Shown here: piece by piece, positions 32,564 through 41,862 of the stretch
Numbering within the stretch: the stretch's first letter is position 1
Layout: each line of letters opens with the position of its first letter
NCBI GenBank assembly: GCA_018376905.1
Contig: JAHAAK010000017.1
Span: forward strand, 1 to 46,290
DNA: 46,290 nt
Reading direction: 5' to 3'
Source: Collinsella sp.
GTDB lineage: Bacteria; Actinomycetota; Coriobacteriia; Coriobacteriales; Coriobacteriaceae
Translations under genes and position numbers: made by a program
Notes under the pieces: generated by a model
What the model saw: only the letters and a program-made list of their open reading frames with translations
The model's database searches: none
What the model was told of the DNA's origin: nothing

Positions 32564-33323
32564 TCGCACCCTTCTTATCGCTGGTAACTGGAAGATGAAC
32601 AACGACGTCGCCGAGGCTGCCAAGCTCGCCGACGAGCTGGCTCAGGCTCTGCCCGAGGTTCCGGCTGGCGTCGAGGTGCTCGTCTGCCCTCCGACCATCG
32701 ACATCACCACGGTTCATGACCGCATTCAGGCTGCCCCCATCGCCCTCGGTGCACAGAACGTGTACTGGGAGGCCAAGGGTGCCTTCACCGGTGAGTCCTC
32801 TTGCGACATGCTCAAGTCCGCTGGCTGCACCTACTGCATCATCGGTCACTCCGAGCGTCGCGACTACTTCCACGAGACCGACGAGGACCAGAACAAGAAG
32901 GCTAAGGCTCTCGTTGCCGCCGGCCTTGTTCCCGTCTTCTGCTGCGGCGAGTCCCTCGAGGTCCGCGAGGCTGGCACCTATGTCGAGCACGTCGTGAACC
33001 AGGTCAAGGCTGGCCTTGCTGGTCTTGAGATCACCTGCCCCAAGCAGGTCGTCGTCGCCTACGAGCCCATCTGGGCCATCGGCACCGGCAAGACCGCTAC
33101 CGCCGAGGACGCTCAGGAGGTCTGCGGTGCTATCCGTGAGACCCTCAAGGAGATGTTCGGCGAGGAGCTCGCTAACGGCATCCGCGTGCTGTATGGCGGT
33201 TCCGCCAAGCCCGGCAACATCGCCGAGCTCGTCGCCAAGCCCGACGTTGACGGCGCCCTCGTGGGCGGCGCTTCGCTCAAGGCTGCCGACTTCGCCTCTA
33301 TGGTCGTCAAGGCAGGCGAGTAG
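32556..33323 (+). CDS. tpiA: Triosephosphate isomerase
   Basis: Dimeric TIM-barrel enzyme of 255 residues interconverting dihydroxyacetone phosphate and glyceraldehyde-3-phosphate. Catalytic residues are all visible: K13 in GNWKMN, H98 in IIGHSERR, and E170 in AYEPIWAIGTGK. The phosphate loop VLYGGSAKPGN lies near the end. ATG 32556 is inside the pgk stop region (ATGCCTAA, 8-base overlap), so the pair is translationally coupled. Longer in-frame readings that reach into pgk were rejected because the NRTLLIAGNWKM start fits the family. gpmI follows after five bases. Confidence 0.97.
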   Translation: MPNRTLLIAGNWKMNNDVAEAAKLADELAQALPEVPAGVEVLVCPPTIDITTVHDRIQAAPIALGAQNVYWEAKGAFTGESSCDMLKSAGCTYCIIGHSERRDYFHETDEDQNKKAKALVAAGLVPVFCCGESLEVREAGTYVEHVVNQVKAGLAGLEITCPKQVVVAYEPIWAIGTGKTATAEDAQEVCGAIRETLKEMFGEELANGIRVLYGGSAKPGNIAELVAKPDVDGALVGGASLKAADFASMVVKAGE

Positions 33324-33328
33324 GACAT

Positions 33329-34882
33329 ATGGCACAACGTCATCTTCCTGCACTCCTGATTATCATGGATGGCTGCGGCCTTGCTCCGGCCGATGGCGAG
33401 AACGCCGTCGCCGCTGCCAAGACGCCCTTCCTTGATGGCCTGTACGAGAAGTACCCCCACACCACGCTCGGTGCTTCGGGCGAGGACGTGGGCCTTCCCG
33501 ACGGCCAGATGGGTAACTCCGAGGTGGGTCACCTCAACATCGGTGCCGGCCGCATCGTGTTCCAGGAGCTTTCGCGCATCAACAATGCCATCAAGGACGG
33601 CTCCATCGCCAAGAACGAGGTTTTCGTCAAGGCTATGGACGATGTCAAGGCTGACGGTAAGACTCTCCACCTCATGGGCCTTATGAGCCCTGGCGGTGTT
33701 CATTCTCACATGAACCACGTCGAGGCTCTGGTCAAGATGGCTGCCGAGCACGGTGTCAAGACCGTTCGCGTCCACGCCTTCATGGATGGCCGCGACGTTG
33801 ACCCGCAGTCCGGTGCCGGCTACATGAGCGAGTTCTGCGCCTTCCTGGCTAAGATCTCCGAGGAGACCGGTTGCGACGCTCGCGTTGCCACCGTCTCGGG
33901 CCGTTATTGGGCCATGGACCGCGATAATCGTTGGGAGCGCATCCAGCGCGCCTACGACGTCATGGTCAACGCGTCCGATGCCGATACCGACCCCGTTGCC
34001 GGTATCAAGGCCTACTATGAGAAGGATCCGCGCGGCGACGAGTTCGTCGAGCCCTTCGCTGCCCACAACGAGGGCATCCACGAGGGCGACGCGGCCATCT
34101 TCTTCAACTTCCGTCCCGACCGCGCTCGTCAGATGACCCGCGTGTTCACGGACAAGGAGTTCGACGGCTTTGAGCGCGAGCAGATCAAGCTTTCGCACTT
34201 TGTGACGATGACCGAGTACGATCCGACGTTTGACGTTGAGGTCGCCTTCCCCAAGACGTTCCCCGAGAACGTCCTGGCCGACGTTATCGCCGCCAATGGC
34301 CTGAAGCAGCTGCACACCGCCGAGACCGAGAAGTACGCCCACGTGACGTTCTTCCTCAACGGCGGCATCGAGGAGCCCAAGGAGGGCGAGGAGCGCGTGC
34401 TCGTCGCTTCCCCCAAGGTCGCTACCTACGATCTGCAGCCTGAGATGAGCGCTCCCGAGGTTACCGAGAAGCTTGTCGCCGCCATCAACGAGGATCGCGC
34501 TGATTTCTACATCGTGAACTTCGCGAACTGCGACATGGTTGGTCACACCGGTGTCTTCGACGCCGCCGTTAAGGCCGTCGAGGCTGTTGACGATGCCCTG
34601 TCCAAGGTTGTCCCGGCGATTCTCGCCAAGGGTGGCTTTGCGCTGATCACCGCCGACCACGGCAACGCCGACCACATGTTTGACGTTGCTTCCGACGGTT
34701 CCAAGCATCCGTTCACGGCTCACACCACCAACCGTGTGCCGTTCATCATCGTTGATGAGAAGGCCAAGCTCACCGGTATCGAGGACGGCCGTCTTTCCGA
34801 TATCGCTCCGACCATGCTCACCATGGCTGGTATTGAGCCTTCCGCCGAGATGACGGGTCGCGTGCTCGCCACCGAGGCCTAA
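33329..34882 (+). CDS. gpmI: 2,3-bisphosphoglycerate-independent phosphoglycerate mutase
   Basis: Manganese-dependent glycolytic mutase of the alkaline-phosphatase superfamily, 517 residues. The first metal site is IIMDGCG (D14), where most relatives have DGWG. The phospho-serine is S64 in QMGNSEVGHLNIGAGR. Family motifs follow: SPGGVHSH with the DGRDVDP loop, GRYWAMDRDNRWER, NFRPDRARQMTR, NFANCDMVGHTG and TADHGNADHMF. It is placed between tpiA and secG, where many actinobacteria have no gene between. The start is ATG 33329, with AGTAGGA upstream. A strong terminator follows. Confidence 0.96.
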   Translation: MAQRHLPALLIIMDGCGLAPADGENAVAAAKTPFLDGLYEKYPHTTLGASGEDVGLPDGQMGNSEVGHLNIGAGRIVFQELSRINNAIKDGSIAKNEVFVKAMDDVKADGKTLHLMGLMSPGGVHSHMNHVEALVKMAAEHGVKTVRVHAFMDGRDVDPQSGAGYMSEFCAFLAKISEETGCDARVATVSGRYWAMDRDNRWERIQRAYDVMVNASDADTDPVAGIKAYYEKDPRGDEFVEPFAAHNEGIHEGDAAIFFNFRPDRARQMTRVFTDKEFDGFEREQIKLSHFVTMTEYDPTFDVEVAFPKTFPENVLADVIAANGLKQLHTAETEKYAHVTFFLNGGIEEPKEGEERVLVASPKVATYDLQPEMSAPEVTEKLVAAINEDRADFYIVNFANCDMVGHTGVFDAAVKAVEAVDDALSKVVPAILAKGGFALITADHGNADHMFDVASDGSKHPFTAHTTNRVPFIIVDEKAKLTGIEDGRLSDIAPTMLTMAGIEPSAEMTGRVLATEA

Positions 34883-34907
34883 GAGAAAACAAATACCGTT
34901 TTCTAGT

Positions 34908-34942
34908 AAGGGGGTTGTCCACGACCGGACAACCCCCTTTTT
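34908..34942 (+). terminator. Terminator after gpmI
   Basis: A perfect 13-bp stem AAGGGGGTTGTCC (34908-34920) / GGACAACCCCCTT with loop ACGACC is followed by TTTTT. It ends the glycolytic operon. Confidence 0.9.
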
Positions 34943-35046
34943 AATATTTCTGCCATTTCTACCCCGTCCCCGAGTGGCGGGTGGGGAAGAGCGGGGGATT
35001 GTGGTACAGTACTGGAGTTTGAATTGTTCTACTAAGGAGCTTATCT

Positions 35047-35301
35047 ATGGGTCCGTTCCAGATTCTTCTGTTTGTCGTTTGGGCTGTCTCTGCCGTGGCG
35101 CTGACGATTCTCGTCCTGATGCATTCCGGTAAGGGCACCGGCGTTTCGGATATGATCGCTAGCTCGCTGTATAACTCCAGCTCTGCCACAGGCGTTATGG
35201 AGCAGAACCTCGATCGCCTGACCGTCATCATGGCTGTCGTGTTTGCCGTGTGCGTCGTGCTGTGCATGTTCTTCTTCCCGCAGGGCATCGTGGGCTACTA
35301 A
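35047..35301 (+). CDS. secG: Preprotein translocase subunit SecG
   Basis: Small membrane subunit of the SecYEG translocon, 84 residues. It has two hydrophobic helices (about 5-24 and 57-77) separated by the conserved Gly-rich loop LMHSGKGTGVSD and the SSATGVMEQNLDRLT segment before helix two. Length and topology fit SecG. ATG 35047 is preceded by TAAGGAGC. It stands between two strong terminators and is therefore a single-gene unit. No clear promoter was identified, although TACAGT at about 35013-35018 could serve as a -10. Its place after tpiA/gpmI follows actinobacterial order. Confidence 0.93.
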   Translation: MGPFQILLFVVWAVSAVALTILVLMHSGKGTGVSDMIASSLYNSSSATGVMEQNLDRLTVIMAVVFAVCVVLCMFFFPQGIVGY

Positions 35302-35323
35302 TCACGAGCCGCATAAATACTTG

Positions 35324-35354
35324 AAAAGGGTCCCGCAAGTGCGGGACCCTTTTT
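35324..35354 (+). terminator. Terminator after secG
   Basis: A perfect stem AAAAGGGTCCCGC (35324-35336) / GCGGGACCCTTTT, loop AAGT, followed by further T residues. Confidence 0.9.
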
Positions 35355-35364
35355 GTTTACATAT

Positions 35365-35395
35365 TTGTAACAGAGTCAAAATATCCTCATATACT
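35365..35395 (+). promoter_or_regulatory. Candidate promoter of the opp operon
   Basis: TTGTAA (35365-35370) and TATACT (35390-35395) are 19 bases apart. A second candidate -10, TATAAA, lies at 35449-35454. The 241-base region between the secG terminator and oppA also holds the AACGTT site at 35471-35480 and no gene. Confidence 0.4.
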
Positions 35396-35470
35396 TCGCC
35401 CAACTAAAGAAAATCTCGACCGTTAACCGGAATTAGCCCCAAATCGTGTATAAAATGCGCTACTGTATTG

Positions 35471-35480
35471 CAAAACGTTG
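35471..35480. promoter_or_regulatory. AACGTT-centred site upstream of oppA
   Basis: CAAAACGTTG shares the AAAACGTT core with the sites near the sat (17355) and gap (30059) promoters. It lies downstream of both candidate opp -10 elements, where a bound repressor could block transcription. Confidence 0.3.
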
Positions 35481-35595
35481 GTCCGTTGTGCATAACCAGC
35501 CATAGCAGCGGGCGGCGTTTTGATGGTTCGGATCGGATTGTTTCGACATGTGTCCGACTGAACATTTCTTTGTCCTATCTCATAAGGAGGATGGC

Positions 35596-37272
35596 ATGGC
35601 TGATTCTATGTTCCACCAGCCCGTTATGGGTCGTCGCGCCTTTGTCGGCGGTACCCTTGCTGCGAGCTCCATGGCTTTTCTTGCCGCATGCGGCAAGAAG
35701 GGCGGCGACGCTTCCGGTTCTGAGTCCGGTTCGACGCTGAACTTCTACATCAACAACCCGGTCTGCATCGACCCCTACAACGTCCAGGAGGACCAGGGCA
35801 CTCAGGTCGAGTATCAGCTCTTTGACGCTCTGACCTCTTATGACGCCGAGAAGGGCGAGATCGTTCCGCTGGCTTGCGAGTCCTTCGAGGCCAACGACGA
35901 TGCCACCGAGTTCACCTTCAAGATCAAGAAGGCCAAGTTCCACAACGGTGACGACGTTACCTCCAAGTCCTTCAAGCTCGGTTGGGAGCGTCTGGTCAAC
36001 ACCAAGTCGGCCATCGCTACCGAGTACGGCCCTTCCGAGGTCTCCTATCACCTTTCTATGGTCGAGGGCTATGACGACCTGCTTGCCGGTAACGCTACCG
36101 AGCTCAGCGGTGTTACTTGCCCCGACGATGAGACCCTCGTCGTCAAGCTGTCTTCCGCTTACGCCGACTTCCCCTTCGTCGCCTCTCACCCGGCTCTGGC
36201 CCCGGTTCCCGAGTGCGCCGAGTCCGATGTCAAGAGCTTCTATCTTGCACCGGTCGGTAACGGCCCGTTCATGATGGACGGCAAGTGGGAGGATGGTCAG
36301 GAGATCAACCTCAAGAAGTTCGACGATTACTATGGCGACAAGGCCAAGATCGATGGCATCCACTTCCAGGTCATCAAGGACATGGAGACTGCTTACAAGG
36401 AGTTCCAGGCCGGTAACCTCGATGTCTGCGACGTTCCCGTTGCTCAGATCGATGCCGCCAAGAAGGATCGCGGCGTGTCCAAGGACGGCTACACCATGGG
36501 TGACGGCGAGCGCATGCTGCTCGGCGCCGAGCCTTCCACGTACTATCTGACCTGCAACACCACGGCCGAGCCGTTCAACAACGCCGACCTGCGTAGGGGC
36601 ATCTCCCTGGCCATCAACCGTGAGGCCATCTGCAAGACCATCTTCAAGGGTACCCGTACCCCTGCCGACGGCATTGTTCCTCCGGGCATCGATGGCTACA
36701 AGGAGGGCGCATGGGAGTTCTGCGCCTACGATGTCGACAAGGCTAACGAGTACCTCGACAAGGTTGCTCCCGCTGGCGCTAACGGGGATCGTGGCATTAG
36801 CGTGACCCTTTCCTACAACCAGGACGGCGGTCACAAGGAGATCATGGAGTCCATCATCGGTGACCTCGCCAAGGTTGGCGTTACCGCTGTCTCCGATACC
36901 CCTGAGTGGTCTGCCTTGCTCGAGCAGTACCAGAACTTTAACTATCAGTTCGGTCGTCTGGGTTGGATTGCCGACTACCCGATTATGGACAACTTCCTGT
37001 ATCCGCTGTTCCACTCTGATTCCCTCGGTGGCGACAACCGCTCCGGTTACAACAACCCCGAGTTCGACGCCAAGGTCGACGAGGCTCGTACTATTGTTGA
37101 CGACGAGGAGCGCGTCGCTAAGATGCAGGAGGCCGATGCAATGGTCGCTGCCGACTGCCCGGTCATCCCGGTGATGTTCTACACGCACACCATCGTCGGC
37201 TCCGATCGCATCAAGCACCTCTATGTCGATCCGCAGAAGCACGCCGAGCTGGGTACCGCTGAGCTCGCCTAA
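35596..37272 (+). CDS. oppA: Oligopeptide ABC transporter, substrate-binding lipoprotein
   Basis: Extracellular peptide-binding protein (SBP_bac_5) of 558 residues. The N-terminus has a twin-arginine segment GRRAFVGG (12-19) and a lipobox ending at C32 (FLAAC), so it is probably a lipoprotein, possibly Tat-exported. The fold markers TFKIKKAKFHNGDDVTSKSFKLGWERLV (about 113-140) and the GYKEGAWEFCAYDVDKANEYL region (about 373-393) are typical of OppA. It leads a five-gene operon with two permeases and two ATPases. The start is ATG 35596, with TAAGGAGG at 35583-35590; an overlapping ATG five bases earlier is out of frame. Peptide specificity cannot be read from sequence. Confidence 0.9.
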   Translation: MADSMFHQPVMGRRAFVGGTLAASSMAFLAACGKKGGDASGSESGSTLNFYINNPVCIDPYNVQEDQGTQVEYQLFDALTSYDAEKGEIVPLACESFEANDDATEFTFKIKKAKFHNGDDVTSKSFKLGWERLVNTKSAIATEYGPSEVSYHLSMVEGYDDLLAGNATELSGVTCPDDETLVVKLSSAYADFPFVASHPALAPVPECAESDVKSFYLAPVGNGPFMMDGKWEDGQEINLKKFDDYYGDKAKIDGIHFQVIKDMETAYKEFQAGNLDVCDVPVAQIDAAKKDRGVSKDGYTMGDGERMLLGAEPSTYYLTCNTTAEPFNNADLRRGISLAINREAICKTIFKGTRTPADGIVPPGIDGYKEGAWEFCAYDVDKANEYLDKVAPAGANGDRGISVTLSYNQDGGHKEIMESIIGDLAKVGVTAVSDTPEWSALLEQYQNFNYQFGRLGWIADYPIMDNFLYPLFHSDSLGGDNRSGYNNPEFDAKVDEARTIVDDEERVAKMQEADAMVAADCPVIPVMFYTHTIVGSDRIKHLYVDPQKHAELGTAELA

Positions 37273-37369
37273 GAGTTTGCAGCTTCCGTGAGGGTCAAGT
37301 ATTTACGTAGACCTCATGGGAAACATACAGTTCTCCCTAACCTGGGGTAAACTGGCTGATGGTAATTTT

Positions 37370-37397
37370 GGGATGCCGGTCTGGCGATCGGCATCCC
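37370..37397 (+). terminator. Intercistronic hairpin between oppA and oppB
   Basis: A perfect 9-bp stem GGGATGCCG (37370-37378) / CGGCATCCC (37389-37397), followed by ATTTAGG. A second imperfect stem lies at 37285-37321. They probably reduce read-through so that oppA mRNA exceeds the permease mRNA. Confidence 0.5.
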
Positions 37398-37428
37398 ATT
37401 TAGGTTAATCCCTAGATAGGGGAGTGGT

Positions 37429-38466
37429 ATGGGTAAGTACATCGTTAAACGTGTGCTTCAGTTCATCCCGGTATTTTTGGGCGTTACGCTGATTCTGTTC
37501 GCCCTTCAGAATATCGTGCCGGGAGATCCGATCAAGCTGATCGGTGGAGACAAGGCTCTGTCCCCCGAGGTGGAGCTTCAGCTTCGCGTCCGCTATCACC
37601 TGGTCCAGTCGGACGAGGACGGCAACGCGATCCTTGACGAGAACGGCGACCCCGTTCAAACGTCGCTCGTGGACCGTTACTTGTATTACATGAACGGCCT
37701 GCTTCATGGCGATCTGGGCAATTCGTATCAGCGCAAGCTGCCGGTTACGGAAATCTTTGCCCAGAAGTATCCGTATACGGTCAAACTTGCCGCGTGCGCC
37801 ATCGTGCTCGAGGCAATTATGGGTATCGGCGCGGGTATCATTTCGGCGGTAAAGCGTTATTCCTTCTGGGATATTTTGGTAACGCTCACCACGTCGATCC
37901 TCGTTGCGGTCCCGGCCTTCTGGCTCGGTATGTTGCTGCAGCTGTTCTTTGGCGTCATCCTCAAGGACGCTACGGGCGGTGCAATCTCCATGCCGATCTC
38001 GGGTGCCGGCGGTTCCAGCTCTCAGTATCAGGATTGGATGCACTATGTGCTTCCGACCATTACGCTGGCTTCGGTTTCGACCGCTTATGCCGCCCGCATT
38101 ATGCGCTCGCAGCTGCTTGACGTCATGAACCAGGATTACATCCGTACGGCAAAGGCCAAGGGTCTCTCCAATCGCGCGATCATCGTCAAGCATGCGCTTA
38201 AGAATGCACTCATCCCCGTCGTTACCTATATTGGTGTCGACTTTGGTGGCATGCTTTCGGGCGCCATCCTGACCGAGACGGTCTTTAACTGGCCCGGTAT
38301 CGGCTACGAGGTCTATCGCGCCATTAGCATGCGTGACTGGCCCATCGTTATGGGCGGCGTTACGCTCATCGTTGTCGTCGTCATGGTGATCAACCTGCTC
38401 GTCGACATTAGCTATGCATTCCTCGACCCGCGCATCCGCCTTGGCGGTCCGTCGGATAAGGCCTAA
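37429..38466 (+). CDS. oppB: Oligopeptide ABC transporter permease OppB
   Basis: Integral membrane subunit of 345 residues, first permease of the Opp importer. The N-terminal KRVLQFIPVFLGVTLILFALQNIVPGDP is the OppB/DppB family start. An extracellular stretch of about 60 residues follows the first helix. About six membrane segments and the EAA coupling loop (YIRTAKAKGLSNRAIIVKHALKNALIPV, about 237-264) complete it. GTATGGGT is preceded by AGGGGAG. Fourteen bases separate it from oppC. It is the OppB-class paralogue of the sialic acid permease at 19.4 kb but clearly divergent from it. Confidence 0.93.
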   Translation: MGKYIVKRVLQFIPVFLGVTLILFALQNIVPGDPIKLIGGDKALSPEVELQLRVRYHLVQSDEDGNAILDENGDPVQTSLVDRYLYYMNGLLHGDLGNSYQRKLPVTEIFAQKYPYTVKLAACAIVLEAIMGIGAGIISAVKRYSFWDILVTLTTSILVAVPAFWLGMLLQLFFGVILKDATGGAISMPISGAGGSSSQYQDWMHYVLPTITLASVSTAYAARIMRSQLLDVMNQDYIRTAKAKGLSNRAIIVKHALKNALIPVVTYIGVDFGGMLSGAILTETVFNWPGIGYEVYRAISMRDWPIVMGGVTLIVVVVMVINLLVDISYAFLDPRIRLGGPSDKA

Positions 38467-38480
38467 GGGAGGTACGTCTC

Positions 38481-39416
38481 ATGCAGGAAACTGATTCTCA
38501 GTCTCAGGAGCAGGCTACCGCCACCAAGGCCGCATCTGCTCCCGCCAAGTCCCGCACGCTGTGGGGCGACGCTTTTAAGCGTCTTCGCAAGAACAAGCTC
38601 GCCGTTATCGGTGTCTGCTGGATCATCATCGTCGTTTTGGTTGCCCTGACCGCAGATCTGTGGGCTAAGCCCTGGCTCGGTTCGCCGACGGCTTCCGACT
38701 CGACCACCATGGCCGAGACGTCGCTGTTGGCTCCGTGTGCAGAGCACCCGTTTGGCACCGACGCCCTTGGTCGCGACATTCTCGTCCGCGTTATCTACGG
38801 TGCGCGCGTTTCGCTGTCCGTCGGAATTATGGCCACCGCGATCTCCACGCTGATTGGTCTGGTCATGGGTGCTCTGGCCGGTTTCTACGGCGGCATCTGG
38901 GATACGATCATCATGCGCTGTGCGGACATCTTCCTGGCGTTCCCGTACGTGCTGTTCGTTGTCGCCATGATCGCCGTTATCGGCCGTGGTCTTCAGAACG
39001 TCTTTATCGCCATCGGTATTCTCGGCTGGCCTTCGATTGCGCGCGTCTTCCGCTCTGCGATCTTGACCGTCAAGGAAAACGACTATGTTGATGCTGCGCG
39101 CGCGATGGGTGCATCTGATGCTCGTATCGTTGTACGTCACATCTTCCCGAACTCCGTCGCCTCCATCGTGGTCTACGCGACCATGAACATTGGTGGCGCC
39201 ATTCTGACCGAGTCCGCTCTGTCCTTCCTCGGCATGGGCGTTATTCCGCCTACGCCTTCGTGGGGCTCCATGATTCAGGACGGCCAGCAGTATCTTCTGA
39301 CTGCTCCCTGGATGATGATCATGCCCGGTCTGGCAATTCTCTCGACGGTGCTCGCCTTCACCCTGTTGGGTGATGGTCTGCGCGACGCCCTCGACGTCAA
39401 GATGAAGGACGCATAA
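38481..39416 (+). CDS. oppC: Oligopeptide ABC transporter permease OppC
   Basis: Second permease, 311 residues. A Gln/Ala/Ser-rich cytoplasmic tail (1-35) precedes the OppC-type entry DAFKRLRKNKLAVIGVCWIIIVVLVAL. The HPFGTDALGRDILVRVIYGARVSL motif (about 90-113) is characteristic of OppC/DppC. The EAA loop is YVDAARAMGASDARIVVRHIFPNSVA (about 203-228). A strong site GGGAGG (38467-38472) precedes the ATG. The oppD start follows its stop after two bases. Here permease and ATPase are separate proteins, in contrast to the fusion in the sat system. Confidence 0.93.
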   Translation: MQETDSQSQEQATATKAASAPAKSRTLWGDAFKRLRKNKLAVIGVCWIIIVVLVALTADLWAKPWLGSPTASDSTTMAETSLLAPCAEHPFGTDALGRDILVRVIYGARVSLSVGIMATAISTLIGLVMGALAGFYGGIWDTIIMRCADIFLAFPYVLFVVAMIAVIGRGLQNVFIAIGILGWPSIARVFRSAILTVKENDYVDAARAMGASDARIVVRHIFPNSVASIVVYATMNIGGAILTESALSFLGMGVIPPTPSWGSMIQDGQQYLLTAPWMMIMPGLAILSTVLAFTLLGDGLRDALDVKMKDA

Positions 39417-39418
39417 GG

Positions 39419-40509
39419 ATGAAGAAGAACAAGAACTATGTGGACCTGAAGGACCAGCCGGTACCCGAGGGCCAGCATCTGCTCGAGGTCGATGACCTTA
39501 AGATGTATTTTCACACCGAGGATGGCGTCGTTCGCGCTGTCGACGGTGTCTCCTACACGCTCGATCGCGGCGAGACCCTGGGCGTCGTCGGTGAGTCCGG
39601 CTCCGGTAAGTCCGTGACCGCCATGACCATCATGGGCCTTATCTCGATGCCTCCGGGAAAGATTGAGGGCGGTGACGTTCGATATCGCGGTCGCTCCATC
39701 CTCGAAATGACCGAGGAAGAGATGCAGCACATTCGCGGTAACGACATCGCGATGATCTTCCAGGATCCTATGACCTCCTTGAACCCGGTTTATAAGATCG
39801 GCAAGCAGGTGGGCGAGGGCCTTCGTCTGCACCGTGGCTACTCCAAGCAGGAGGCGCTCAAGCGTGCCACCGAGCTTTTGGACCTCGTTGGTATTCCCGA
39901 GCCCGAAAAGCGCGTCAATGAGTATCCGCACCAGTTCTCTGGCGGTATGCGTCAGCGCGTCATGATTGCCATGGCTCTTGCCTGCGATCCCGATATTCTG
40001 ATTGCCGACGAGCCCACGACGGCTCTGGACGTTACCATTCAGGCTCAGATTATCGAGCTCATGCAGGAAATGCAGGAGAAGAACGGCAACGCCATCATCA
40101 TGATTACCCATGACCTGGGCGTCGTCGCCGACATGGCCGACAAGATTATGGTTATGTACGCCGGCCGTCCCGTCGAGTTCGGTACTGCTGAGGAAATCTT
40201 CTACGAGAGCCGCCACCCCTACACCTGGGGCCTTATCCGCTCCATCCCGGAGCAGGCCATCGAAGAGAAGAAGCCGCTTACGCCGATTCACGGCAACCCG
40301 CCTTCGCTCATGAACCTGCCCGAGGGCTGCGTGTTCTCGCCTCGTTGTCCCTATGCGACCGATAAGTGCCGCAAGCAGCGCCCCGAGCGCGTTGTCACCG
40401 AGTCTGGTCATTACTCTGCGTGCCACTACTCCGGTGACCCCGAGTTTCTCAAGAACGCTCCTGAGACGTCCCGTACGCGCAAGGATTCCAAGAAGGGAGG
40501 CGAGGCGTA

Positions 40510-40510
<1 letters not shown>
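39419..40510 (+). CDS. oppD: Oligopeptide ABC transporter ATPase OppD
   Basis: Nucleotide-binding subunit of 363 residues. Walker A GESGSGKS is near 58-65, Q-loop FQDP near 115, the signature reads FSGGMRQR near 174 and Walker B ILIADEPTTALD near 195, with ITHD as the switch. The C-terminal oligopeptide-transporter tail holds four cysteines (GCVFSPRC, DKC, SAC; about 302-342), an arrangement reported to hold an Fe-S cluster in some DppD-type ATPases. The stop codon shares a base with the oppF start (TAATG). It pairs with OppF as a heterodimer. Confidence 0.94.
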
Positions 40511-41538
<1,028 letters not shown>

Positions 41539-41552
41539 TCGGTTGTTTGTCC

Positions 41553-41684
41553 GGGCCCGTGCTGGACTTAGTTTTCAGAACGTCCTCGACCATGGAAACC
41601 CCCTTATCCTGCTCCTTCGGAGCTGCGGATAAGGGGGTTTCCTGGTCTGCGGAATGTTCTGAAAACTAAGTCCAGCACGGGCCC
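41553..41684. repeat. Compound palindrome A
   Basis: Perfect 29-bp outer arms (41553-41581 with 41656-41684) enclose an internal loop. The left side is GTCCTCGACCAT (41582-41593) and the right side TGGTCTGCGGAAT (41643-41655). Next comes a perfect 16-bp inner stem (41594-41609 with 41627-41642). At the tip is a mini-hairpin GCTCC-TTC-GGAGC (41611-41623). No target-site duplication, open frame or T-run was seen. The architecture and loop motifs match element C. Confidence 0.9.
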
Positions 41685-41704
41685 TGAGTTACCGCCGCAG
41701 GGGG

Positions 41705-41801
41705 GCGATTCCTTGATCGCTCACTTAATCTAATAGGAAAGATAGTGAGGCCGGAGCTTTAGCTCCGGCCTCCTTATATAAGGGCTCGGCAAAGCCGAGC
41801 C
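41705..41801. repeat. Cluster of short perfect hairpins between elements A and C
   Basis: Three adjacent inverted repeats occur: GCGAT (41705-41709) / ATCGC (41716-41720); GAGGCCGGAGCT / AGCTCCGGCCTC (41747-41772); and GGCTCGGC-AAA-GCCGAGCC (41783-41801). A CTTATATAAG palindrome (41773-41782) sits between the last two. No T-runs follow, so they are poor terminators. Function unknown. Confidence 0.6.
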
Positions 41802-41862
41802 GCTAAATTTGTATCAGCCCTCAGAACATGTTTGAGAACTGTGCCTGAAGTACGTATTTGCA

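Noticed and set aside
41553..41684. Element A as an ordinary terminator of the opp operon
   Set aside because: It may stop transcription in practice, but there is no T-run after either arm. The 29-bp arms plus conserved loop shared with element C exceed what a terminator needs.
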